A stretch of DNA of 61,005 nucleotides from IMG/VR virus record IMGVR_UViG_3300042476_000679, positions 1 through 61,005 of that record, one strand, 5' to 3'. A model generated the notes under the pieces. It did no database searches. It was given only the letters and a program-made list of their open reading frames with translations, and was not told the DNA's origin. The position numbers and the translations under genes were made by a program. Position 1 is the first letter of the stretch. Each line of letters opens with the position of its first letter. This DNA comes from a virus. Of the stretch, positions 16,423-23,791 are shown one piece after another.

Positions 16423-18078
16423 ATGTCAAAAACAACAACCAAAAAAAGAATTTTTATAGCTAATGATGCCAGTATTTTAGATACTGGATATGGAGTATAT
16501 GGTAAAGAGATAATATCTCGTATTCACAACAGCGATAAATATACTGTTGCTGAACTTGGTTGTTATTGTGATGTAAACGATCATAGGATAAAAAATATTC
16601 CTTGGAAATTCTATGCTAATGCTATCGGTTTTAATGATCCTAGAGTAGAGCAATACAAAAGTAATCATCTAAATCAGTTTGGTATGTGGAGATTTAACAG
16701 ATGTCTTATAGATTTTAAGCCACATATAGTTTTTGATATTAGAGACTATTGGATGTATTTTTATCAGGATATGAGTCCATATAGGCATCATTTTAATTGG
16801 ATTATTATGCCTACGACTGATTCTAATCCACCTAAAATTGATTGGCTGTATACATATCAAAATGCTGAACTGGTTGTTCCATATACACAGTGGGCAAAAG
16901 ATGTTTTAACTAATAGTTGTGGTAATAGGATTAATCTTTTCCCAAAAATTGCTAATGCCGGTATCAATCCAAATGAATTTTTTCCAATAGAAAATAAGAC
17001 CGCCCACAAACTTAAATTCTTTGGTAAAGACTTAAATATTATCGGACTAGTTATGCGTAATCAAAAGCGCAAATTAATTGCTGATATGTTGATTGCATTT
17101 AAGAATTTCTTACAAGCACTAAAAGATTCCAATCAACTAGATATTTATGAAAAAACCTATCTGTATTTACATACTTCTTATCCAGAAGAAAATGGATGGG
17201 ATTTACCGGCACTATTATTAGAATTCGATCTATTGGATAAAGTTTATTTTACATACAGGTGTAAGCAATGCGGCCACTTTCATCCATCAAAATTTAGAGG
17301 TGGGATTTCTGTTTGCCAAAAATGCAACAATAGATCTGTGATGATGGCTTCTCCATCTAACGGTATTAATACTGCACAATTAAATGAAATATATAATCTA
17401 TTCGATATTTTCATTCAATATGCTATTTGCGAAGGTTTTGGTATGCCTCAAGTTGAGGCTGCTGCTTGTGGATTACAAATTGCCGCTGTGGATCATAGTG
17501 CAATGACGGAGATAGTAAAAAATCTCAACGGAATCCCTATCCCTGTACAAAAACTTTTTAGAGAAATGGAAATTAATGCGGATAGGGCGTATCCGGACAA
17601 TAATTTTACTTCTCAGATGCTTTATAATTTTTTTGTGAATACATCACAATCAACAAAAGAAGAGAATAGTAAGATTATTAGAGAAAAATGTATATCTCTG
17701 TATACTTGGGATAATGTTTATAAGGTTTGGGAAGAAGCTTTTGACAGTGTTGACATTGATAAAAAAATACCTTGGGATTCTAAAAATGTTCCACAGGTAC
17801 AGAATATGTCGGTGAAAGTCCCAGCGGATCTAACCAACAAAGAATTCATAGAATTTATATGCCTGAAAATTATCAATGATCCTCATCTATTAAAAACCGC
17901 CAATATACAAATCTTAATTAAAGAATTAACAACAGGTATCGTAGCAAAAAATGGTGGTATGGTTAATGCTGATAGGGGTTATGCCATAGAAGTTTTAGAA
18001 AGTCTAATTAGTAATAAGATTAATTGCGAAAGAATGAGATTAGATCCTAATAGTATTATGAAAGAAGATTTTATATGA
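16423..18078 (+). CDS. GT-B glycosyltransferase (GT4-like) with inserted zinc ribbon
   Basis: This 551-residue protein looks like a GT-B fold glycosyltransferase. The N-terminal part carries IFIANDASILDTGYGVYGKE, typical of the acceptor domain. The C-terminal donor-binding part has CEGFGMPQVEAAACG and SAMTEIV, the usual E...E motif of GT4 enzymes. Between them, Cys280, Cys283, Cys298 and Cys301 (CKQC...CQKC) form a zinc ribbon that ordinary GT4 enzymes lack. The C-terminal 100 residues extend beyond the catalytic fold. It probably transfers sugars from nucleotide donors in the host cytoplasm. It is the first gene after the ssb terminator and has no obvious ribosome binding site; it overlaps the next gene by 4 bases. 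Confidence 0.82.
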   Translation: MSKTTTKKRIFIANDASILDTGYGVYGKEIISRIHNSDKYTVAELGCYCDVNDHRIKNIPWKFYANAIGFNDPRVEQYKSNHLNQFGMWRFNRCLIDFKPHIVFDIRDYWMYFYQDMSPYRHHFNWIIMPTTDSNPPKIDWLYTYQNAELVVPYTQWAKDVLTNSCGNRINLFPKIANAGINPNEFFPIENKTAHKLKFFGKDLNIIGLVMRNQKRKLIADMLIAFKNFLQALKDSNQLDIYEKTYLYLHTSYPEENGWDLPALLLEFDLLDKVYFTYRCKQCGHFHPSKFRGGISVCQKCNNRSVMMASPSNGINTAQLNEIYNLFDIFIQYAICEGFGMPQVEAAACGLQIAAVDHSAMTEIVKNLNGIPIPVQKLFREMEINADRAYPDNNFTSQMLYNFFVNTSQSTKEENSKIIREKCISLYTWDNVYKVWEEAFDSVDIDKKIPWDSKNVPQVQNMSVKVPADLTNKEFIEFICLKIINDPHLLKTANIQILIKELTTGIVAKNGGMVNADRGYAIEVLESLISNKINCERMRLDPNSIMKEDFI

Positions 18079-18836
18079 ACCTAGATGATCAGATCAACAC
18101 AATCCACACCCCCTGTAAAAATTGTGTTTTTGCTATTTATGATAATAAAACACAGAATGGTTGTGCGATAGATTATCTCTCTGTATATAAAAATAAGAAT
18201 ATCTCATTATTAGAAGCTTATGATGATGAGAAAGAATTTTATATTGTGAATGGCAAAAAGTGCATAGGATATAGGGAAAATAAATGGTTCAAACAGTTCG
18301 GATTGGAAAATGCTGATCTAGAAGATAAAATAAAAAAATATAAAGAAACTAATAAATTAGACTATCTAATTACTATAGACTTAAAAAAGTTATCTTTAGA
18401 TGATGTTGACTCTTTATTGGGTCAGATTTCAAAGTGCAGAATTCAGCCCAAAAAAGTTATATTAATCAGATATGCAGATAATGAGTTAAAATTCCCATAC
18501 GCTAAACTAGAAGCCTTATTTAAGAAATATGATACGGCGTATGTGTGGCGTATTCAAACCATACTAGATCTTACTACAGAATATGCCGATATTCTTCATA
18601 ATATTATATCATTAAATCATAAGTTTAGATTTATATTATCTGTAGTTAATCATAATAATGATATAGAAAGAATTATTGATTATACGAATAATCTAGTACA
18701 TAATGATCTGGAACAGTTTGAAATTATATCTAATCAAGATCATACTGCTATCATTTTCAGTAGTATAATCTATAGATTTGAAGCTTTTCATCATAAAGAG
18801 TTTCTGAACAAAAAAGAAAATTACAAGATAGTATGA
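18075..18836 (+). CDS. Protein with N-terminal four-cysteine motif, in glycan cluster
   Basis: I do not recognise a characterised family. Four cysteines (Cys14, Cys17, Cys30, Cys63 within CKNCVFA, NGCAIDYL and KKCIGYRE) look like a metal site, zinc or Fe-S. The remainder (about residues 95-250) alternates strands and helices in a Rossmann/GT-A-like rhythm: LITIDLKKLS, KKVILIRYAD and RFILSVVNH. It overlaps its neighbours by 4 bases on each side (ATGA). The context, between a glycosyltransferase and a nucleotidyltransferase-like protein, suggests a part in sugar transfer, though no DXD motif is obvious. Confidence 0.55.
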   Translation: MNLDDQINTIHTPCKNCVFAIYDNKTQNGCAIDYLSVYKNKNISLLEAYDDEKEFYIVNGKKCIGYRENKWFKQFGLENADLEDKIKKYKETNKLDYLITIDLKKLSLDDVDSLLGQISKCRIQPKKVILIRYADNELKFPYAKLEALFKKYDTAYVWRIQTILDLTTEYADILHNIISLNHKFRFILSVVNHNNDIERIIDYTNNLVHNDLEQFEIISNQDHTAIIFSSIIYRFEAFHHKEFLNKKENYKIV

Positions 18837-19441
18837 ATATTATTATTCTTGGAGATAAGTATCAAAAAAGGATGAAGTCTAAGGGTTGCGTCGGACTAAT
18901 CAAAATTAATAAACAAAATTTCTTATCTCATCAATATAACGTTCTAAGAAATAGATTTCCTGATTCTAAGATTGTTTATGTATATGGATTTGATAATAAA
19001 AGATTTGCCTCATATGTTGACAAAAATCATAAATCCTATCAAAATATGATTTTTATTCACAACAAGGATTTTGATAAATATAATACCTCATATAGTTTGA
19101 GTCTGGTGTCAGATTATCTAAATGAAGATTGTATGATTCTGTTTGGAGACAGCATCATTAAAACCAAAGAATTCTCTTCCTTTAAACAAAAGCGAGGCTC
19201 TCAAGTTTTTATGGATAAAGAGAATAAGACTAAACTTGGTTGTATTATTAATAATGGCAAAATAGAAAATATCTCCTATGATCTTGACAACTATTTATCT
19301 GATATTTATTTTATATCTAAGCAGCACATAGACATCTTTCGCAAACTTATTAACGATCCAAACAATCATAATAATTTTATTTTTGAAATCTTAAATAAAG
19401 TTATTGATCTTAATCAAACCATAATACCTTACTATATTTAA
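18833..19441 (+). CDS. Sugar nucleotidyltransferase-like protein
   Basis: This 202-residue protein opens with MNIIILGDKYQKRMKSKG, which has the spacing of the NTP-binding loop of sugar nucleotidyltransferases (a G...R...K pattern, degenerate here). CMILFGDS resembles the family's central (L)xGD metal-binding motif, and the strand order fits a truncated GT-A fold. Normal enzymes are longer, about 240-300 residues, so this may be a reduced enzyme or an inactive relative. Its neighbours are glycan genes. It would activate a sugar phosphate if functional. The assignment is moderate. Confidence 0.45.
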   Translation: MNIIILGDKYQKRMKSKGCVGLIKINKQNFLSHQYNVLRNRFPDSKIVYVYGFDNKRFASYVDKNHKSYQNMIFIHNKDFDKYNTSYSLSLVSDYLNEDCMILFGDSIIKTKEFSSFKQKRGSQVFMDKENKTKLGCIINNGKIENISYDLDNYLSDIYFISKQHIDIFRKLINDPNNHNNFIFEILNKVIDLNQTIIPYYI

Positions 19442-19445
19442 TACA

Positions 19446-19805
19446 ATGGCATATTCTATACTTACTACCGATTTTAAAACACAGTCTGATCTTATCGACA
19501 GACTATATCATTTTTTTAAACCACTATTGCCCCTAGAAGATTTTACTATTTTTACTGACGAAGTTATACATAGTTCCTCAGAATATAGTATGCTTACAAC
19601 TTTTTATATGATAGCCTATAAAGGAGCTGTTATATTTTTATCGCTAGACGATTATATGGAATACGGAGATACAACTAGTGGAGAAAAAATTGTTTATATA
19701 CCGAACGATAAAATACATCTGATAGATAGATCAATGATCAAAAATTTTACAATAGTGACAGAAATAGATAATAAATTACGCTGGATGAAAAATAATGAAC
19801 TATAA
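19446..19805 (+). CDS. Hypothetical protein, 119 aa
   Basis: I do not recognise this protein. It has a run of alternating hydrophobic residues (FYMIAYKGAVIFLSLDDY) in the middle that could be buried beta strands rather than a membrane segment, since charged residues interrupt it. No catalytic motif is seen. It lies 4 bases after the nucleotidyltransferase-like gene and overlaps the Vsr-like nuclease gene by 11 bases. Confidence 0.5.
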   Translation: MAYSILTTDFKTQSDLIDRLYHFFKPLLPLEDFTIFTDEVIHSSSEYSMLTTFYMIAYKGAVIFLSLDDYMEYGDTTSGEKIVYIPNDKIHLIDRSMIKNFTIVTEIDNKLRWMKNNEL

Positions 19806-20589
19806 TAAACTATCCGACGATCAAAAGAAAAGTTTCTTAATAAAAGAATACGAAAAAAACAATAAAAGTTTTCAGGATATAGCATCAGAGTCTGGAACAT
19901 ATGCTAATAAAGTTCGTAGAGATGCTATAAAATATGGTATAAAAATAAAAGATAAGAGCCAAGCTCAAAAAAATGCCCTTAAAAGTGGAAAAGCAACTCA
20001 CCCAACAAAGGGTTTGGCACGATCAGAAGATATAAAAAATAAAATTGGACTATCTGTAATGCAATCATGGGAGAGTCTTGATGCTAAAGAATTAAAAAAG
20101 CGAAAAGATACTGCTCGCAAAAATTGGGAAAATTTATCTGATGATATTAAAGAAAATATTTTAAGAGAAGCTAATGCGGCGGTCAGAGAAACTAGTAAAA
20201 CAGGATCAAAATTGGAAAAATTTCTACTGGATTGTTTATTGAAAGATGGATTCAAAGTAGATTTTCACAAAGAGCAGTCGTTGCTCAATACAAAGTTGCA
20301 GATCGATCTCTTCCTTCCTAAATTAAATGTGGCTATTGAGATTGATGGACCGTCACACTTTAAACCGGTATGGGGACAAGACAATCTTAATAAAAACAAA
20401 GGATATGATAATAAAAAAACGGGACTAATTTTAGGCAAGGGTTTGGTGTTGATAAGAATCAAACAAACCAGAGATTTTTCCAAAGCACGAGCACAAACAA
20501 TTTATAATCAATTAAAAAACTATTTACAAGATATTCAGCAAAAATTTCCCAATAAAGATAATAGGAACTTAGAAATAGGAGACTCATGA
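19795..20589 (+). CDS. Vsr-like (EDxHD-type) endonuclease with DNA-binding N-terminus
   Basis: This is a 264-residue nuclease. Residues 20-50 look like a helix-turn-helix (FQDIASESGTYANKVRRDA). About residues 65-125 resemble NUMOD3-type motifs (GLARSEDIKNKIGLSVMQSW). The C-terminal core carries Glu141, Asp171 (QIDLFLP), Glu182, Asp184 and His188 (EIDGPSHF), the layout of Vsr and of EDxHD homing endonucleases such as I-Bth0305I. It probably nicks or cuts a specific DNA site. It interrupts the glycan block, which would fit a mobile free-standing endonuclease. A phage resolvase or repair nuclease is the alternative. Overlaps: 11 bases before, 1-4 bases after. Confidence 0.68.
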   Translation: MNYNKLSDDQKKSFLIKEYEKNNKSFQDIASESGTYANKVRRDAIKYGIKIKDKSQAQKNALKSGKATHPTKGLARSEDIKNKIGLSVMQSWESLDAKELKKRKDTARKNWENLSDDIKENILREANAAVRETSKTGSKLEKFLLDCLLKDGFKVDFHKEQSLLNTKLQIDLFLPKLNVAIEIDGPSHFKPVWGQDNLNKNKGYDNKKTGLILGKGLVLIRIKQTRDFSKARAQTIYNQLKNYLQDIQQKFPNKDNRNLEIGDS

Positions 20590-21314
20590 TGGCAAGACCC
20601 AAAAAAGAAATCGTTGAATCTGTTAATGAAAACACAGCAGTACCAGATGCTAATCAAAAGCCTGTATCACCCAATGATCTGGAATGGACTGACCATGTTT
20701 TAAGTTTATTGGCTGATGATGAAAAAATTAATGGTAATCCTACTACAGAAGGTTTAAGGCGTATTTTTGAAGTAGCATTAAATTGTAGCACAATGGAAGC
20801 TAGAACAGAAGTTGTTCAAAGTCCAGATTTGGCCAATGAGAGACGAGCCACTGTGGTTTATTCTCTGTCTTATGTTTTAAATGATCAGTCTGTACCAGAA
20901 GATATTAAATATCGAACCGTTAGTGCCGCAGCAGACGTTTATTGGGGTAACTGTGACAAAGTATTTAGGAATCATCCCGTGGCCGTAGCAGAAACACGAG
21001 CAGAAGGACGAGCATTAAGAAAAGCTCTAAAATTACGCAAAGTGGTTACGGCGGATGAAATTGCTAAAGATGTTGTGGATCATAGCGAGCAAAATACAAC
21101 AATTAATCATAGTCAATTAAATTTCTTTGATGTTTTTGGAAAAAGGCTAAATATCAATATCAATAAATTATTAGATCATCTTGCTATTAATAGTTCGAAT
21201 ATCTATAATATATCATATGATGATGCTGTGAAAACTATCACAACACTATCCGGGTATCAACAAAACAACGATATACCTAAAGAAGTTATTGGGTATGATC
21301 CAAACTGGAAATAG
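20589..21314 (+). CDS. Possible single-strand annealing protein (Rad52/Erf-like)
   Basis: This 241-residue protein has an AVAETRAEGRALRKALKLR segment, which resembles the conserved helix of Rad52/Erf/RecT-like annealing proteins (TRAxGRALR). The N-terminal part (residues 25-130) is acidic and helical, with no P-loop. The C-terminal part is polar with Asn-rich stretches. If the resemblance holds, it would anneal single strands during recombination. However, the overall fold cannot be judged by eye and a structural role is possible. ATG codons occur at 20586 and 20589; the AGGAG box at 20577-20581 favours 20589. Confidence 0.42.
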   Translation: MARPKKEIVESVNENTAVPDANQKPVSPNDLEWTDHVLSLLADDEKINGNPTTEGLRRIFEVALNCSTMEARTEVVQSPDLANERRATVVYSLSYVLNDQSVPEDIKYRTVSAAADVYWGNCDKVFRNHPVAVAETRAEGRALRKALKLRKVVTADEIAKDVVDHSEQNTTINHSQLNFFDVFGKRLNININKLLDHLAINSSNIYNISYDDAVKTITTLSGYQQNNDIPKEVIGYDPNWK

Positions 21315-21321
21315 GTGAAAT

Positions 21322-21651
21322 ATGAAAGTCAAATATAAGGTTGGAGATAAACTAGAATTCGAATTAGAAGGATCTGGTCAAAAAGAAATATTTAAAGAGT
21401 TGGCTCTGATCCAAGAAATTTTTGCTGAAGAAAAATGCGGATTGTGCGGAAGCACCAACCTTAGATTTGTTGTTCGTAATGTAGAAGGAAATGATTATTA
21501 CGAATTAAGGTGTGCTGATTGTGGTGCTATATTAGCATTTGGTCAGCATAAAAAAGGAGGAACACTATTTCCTAAGCGCAAAGACGATGATGGAAATTAT
21601 TTGCCCAATAAAGGCTGGCACAAATGGACAAAAGATAACAAGGATAAGTGA
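21322..21651 (+). CDS. Zinc-ribbon protein, 109 aa
   Basis: This is a small protein with a beta-rich N-terminus (MKVKYKVGDKLEFELEGSG) followed by a ribbon: CGLC (Cys39, Cys42) and CADC (Cys64, Cys67), spaced by an antiparallel strand pair. The C-terminus is basic, with KGGTLFPKRKDD. Such single-ribbon proteins usually bind nucleic acid or protein; in phages they often sit next to recombination genes. Here it follows the candidate annealing protein by 7 bases and couples to the next gene through a TGATG overlap. The function is not known. Confidence 0.65.
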   Translation: MKVKYKVGDKLEFELEGSGQKEIFKELALIQEIFAEEKCGLCGSTNLRFVVRNVEGNDYYELRCADCGAILAFGQHKKGGTLFPKRKDDDGNYLPNKGWHKWTKDNKDK

Positions 21652-23390
21652 TGAGTCCAATTTATACATATAATGGTAAGATATTAATCAATAATAATGC
21701 ATTAGCTGCAAACAGCAATTGTTGTTGTGACGGCTGCGGATGTAAATTATCATCAGGATCAACTAGTTATTTGGTTCATACATCTAGTTCTGTTAATATG
21801 GGCGGGTTAGGTGGTTTTAATTTTTGCACTATCACACCGGCTGGTATGAATGCTAGAGGAATAATAGCAAATCAATTTGTACTCTCTAATATAGGGCCAG
21901 CACTAGAAGAAGTGGCCGCTTGGCTAAATACTCTAGGATGGTGCGCATCAGCAGGATGTAATTGTTGCGAATCTGCTTTTCCAGAAAGTGCATCAGAAGA
22001 CAATCCGCTGTGGGCTTTGGAGTGGCCGTGTACGGACGATGGTTTAGTAGATGAAAATAATTTAGCACAAGCACAATTGGAATTTCCAGATATTCAAATA
22101 GGAGAATGCTGGACATTCAGAGTAATTAATAATCAAGATCCTTTTGATTCGTCTAGTCCATGTGATACTGATCCGTCGCCGTGTCCTCATTGCTGTACGG
22201 TATTTTCCGAACCATTTGCTTATATACAAGCTAGTTGTTGTAATAATTGCGGAGCTTTAGGGCCTTTAGTCAACTTTATTGGTACTGTTGAAGTTACTTT
22301 ACCAGACCCAAGCTCATTTCCTTTTACAACATCAACCGGAACAGCCAATCAACCATGCAATCCTGCTCCTCCCAATATCAATTGTTTTTGTGATGCTAAT
22401 ACTCCGTATCTAAATGGTGGTTTTACTATAGGTTATACTCCTAAGGGAGAAGGTTATCCTGGTATTTATTATATGACAGCAACGGCCAGATTATGCCGTA
22501 ATAATTCTTGCTGTATAGGTCCAAGTGGTGCAATAGAACTTGGTGTTGAGCCAGGAACTTGTAGTTATGTTTTTGATACCGAAACAGAGTGTGAATGTAG
22601 GGATATTCCTAAAACGCTGTGCTGTATATTACATACCAGAGAAGTAAAGGGTAGTCTGAATGGTCAGTTTGCGGCAGATAATGTGGGAGGAAGTTATACG
22701 CCAATACCAGGAGCCGTTAGTGGTACTGATTACTGTCCAAGTGGCGTGTATGCAGAATTAACTCCACCAGGATATGGTCCCGGTAATTATAATGTGAATA
22801 GATATAATCTAGCGTATTCATATTATTATGAATCTCGAAATCCGCCAGAAATTCCAGATATTTTACCGGGGTGGCAGAATGTTGGTGGTAATTATGTTTA
22901 TACTGGAGTTGGTGCTCCGAGTGCTGATACGGTTTTAACTCTTGGCGGAGCATGGATAGTAGGTAATTCAGCACGACAATATACTTGGACTCCTGCTGGC
23001 GGGACTACTTTCAGTCCAAACCTAGAAATTAGCGAATCAGCATTAGACGGAGATCCTTTTTATTGTAGGTGGAAGAGTAAAGAATATTATTTTGAATGGA
23101 GATGGGTCAGTTTAGCTAATGTTGCTACTTGTGGTCCGGCATCTGGAGATGCTGATTATTTAGCCATAGCGAGTGCTGCTGAAGCCGGTAATTTTTATTG
23201 TGGAGCTGGTACTAATGAATGTTTAACTGTTGCAAATTTAATTAGTAGTGGTGGCAGAACCTACTTTCCTTTACCCAACTTTCAACAACAATTAAATACT
23301 AATCAAACAGAACAACAGTGTGGGCCTCAGTGGGGAACATGGCAAAACGGAATATGTGGAGAGGTTGACTGCGGACAACAATTACCATGA
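21651..23390 (+). CDS. Large cysteine-rich protein, possibly secreted or virion-associated
   Basis: I do not recognise a family. It has 579 residues from ATG 21651, which follows AAGGATAAG and overlaps the previous stop. Many cysteines are clustered in pairs and triplets (NCCCDGCGC, CNCCESAF, CPHCC, CCNNCG, NSCC), with abundant Gly, Pro, Asn and Tyr. The composition resembles an extracellular or disulfide-bonded protein, but no signal peptide is present. The C-terminal half alternates beta-type segments with Trp and Tyr. It could be an adhesin or fibre-like protein, although it is encoded on the plus strand away from the virion operon. It is coupled (ATGA) to the small gene that follows. Confidence 0.6.
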   Translation: MSPIYTYNGKILINNNALAANSNCCCDGCGCKLSSGSTSYLVHTSSSVNMGGLGGFNFCTITPAGMNARGIIANQFVLSNIGPALEEVAAWLNTLGWCASAGCNCCESAFPESASEDNPLWALEWPCTDDGLVDENNLAQAQLEFPDIQIGECWTFRVINNQDPFDSSSPCDTDPSPCPHCCTVFSEPFAYIQASCCNNCGALGPLVNFIGTVEVTLPDPSSFPFTTSTGTANQPCNPAPPNINCFCDANTPYLNGGFTIGYTPKGEGYPGIYYMTATARLCRNNSCCIGPSGAIELGVEPGTCSYVFDTETECECRDIPKTLCCILHTREVKGSLNGQFAADNVGGSYTPIPGAVSGTDYCPSGVYAELTPPGYGPGNYNVNRYNLAYSYYYESRNPPEIPDILPGWQNVGGNYVYTGVGAPSADTVLTLGGAWIVGNSARQYTWTPAGGTTFSPNLEISESALDGDPFYCRWKSKEYYFEWRWVSLANVATCGPASGDADYLAIASAAEAGNFYCGAGTNECLTVANLISSGGRTYFPLPNFQQQLNTNQTEQQCGPQWGTWQNGICGEVDCGQQLP

Positions 23391-23791
23391 TTATGGAAAG
23401 TCATTATAAGTATTTGCAACAGCGTTGTGATGAGCGTGGATGGACTATGGAAGAGGTGATGCCGTGTGTGGTATCCAAGAATGGAGATATATGGTTAATT
23501 GATGTGTCTCATCCTAATTATCCTAAATATCATAAAACTGGCAAAGTTGGCACAGAATTAAAAAAACTATTATCAAAAATTGGCATACACGCTAAACCAA
23601 ATTGCTCTTGCAATTCTAGGGCCGCCTATATGGATCAACAAGGTATAGAATGGTGCGAAAATAATGTCGATATTATCATTGGTTGGTTAAAAGAAGAAGC
23701 AAATAATAGAAAACTACCATTCATCAATGCTGCTGGTAAATTATTGGTAAAAAGAGCTATAAGTAATGCCAAAAGAAATCGCAGCAAATAA
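23387..23791 (+). CDS. Hypothetical protein partnered with the cysteine-rich protein
   Basis: This 134-residue protein has a conserved-looking core: GTELKKLLSKIGI, then CSCNSRAAYMDQQGIEWCENN, then IIGWLKEEANNRKLPF and a basic C-terminal helix. Cysteine spacing in PNCSCNSR and EWCENN suggests a metal or disulfide pair. I recall similar small proteins beside CCC-containing proteins in planctomycete-like sequences and phages, with no known function; this is memory, not a search result. It overlaps the gene before it by 4 bases and the next gene by 26. Confidence 0.6.
   Translation: MIMESHYKYLQQRCDERGWTMEEVMPCVVSKNGDIWLIDVSHPNYPKYHKTGKVGTELKKLLSKIGIHAKPNCSCNSRAAYMDQQGIEWCENNVDIIIGWLKEEANNRKLPFINAAGKLLVKRAISNAKRNRSK

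Noticed and set aside
16385-16423. Promoter with TATAAT at 16415-16420 for the first glycosyltransferase
   Set aside because: It would place the start codon inside or before the transcription start, and no -35 box is at a suitable distance.
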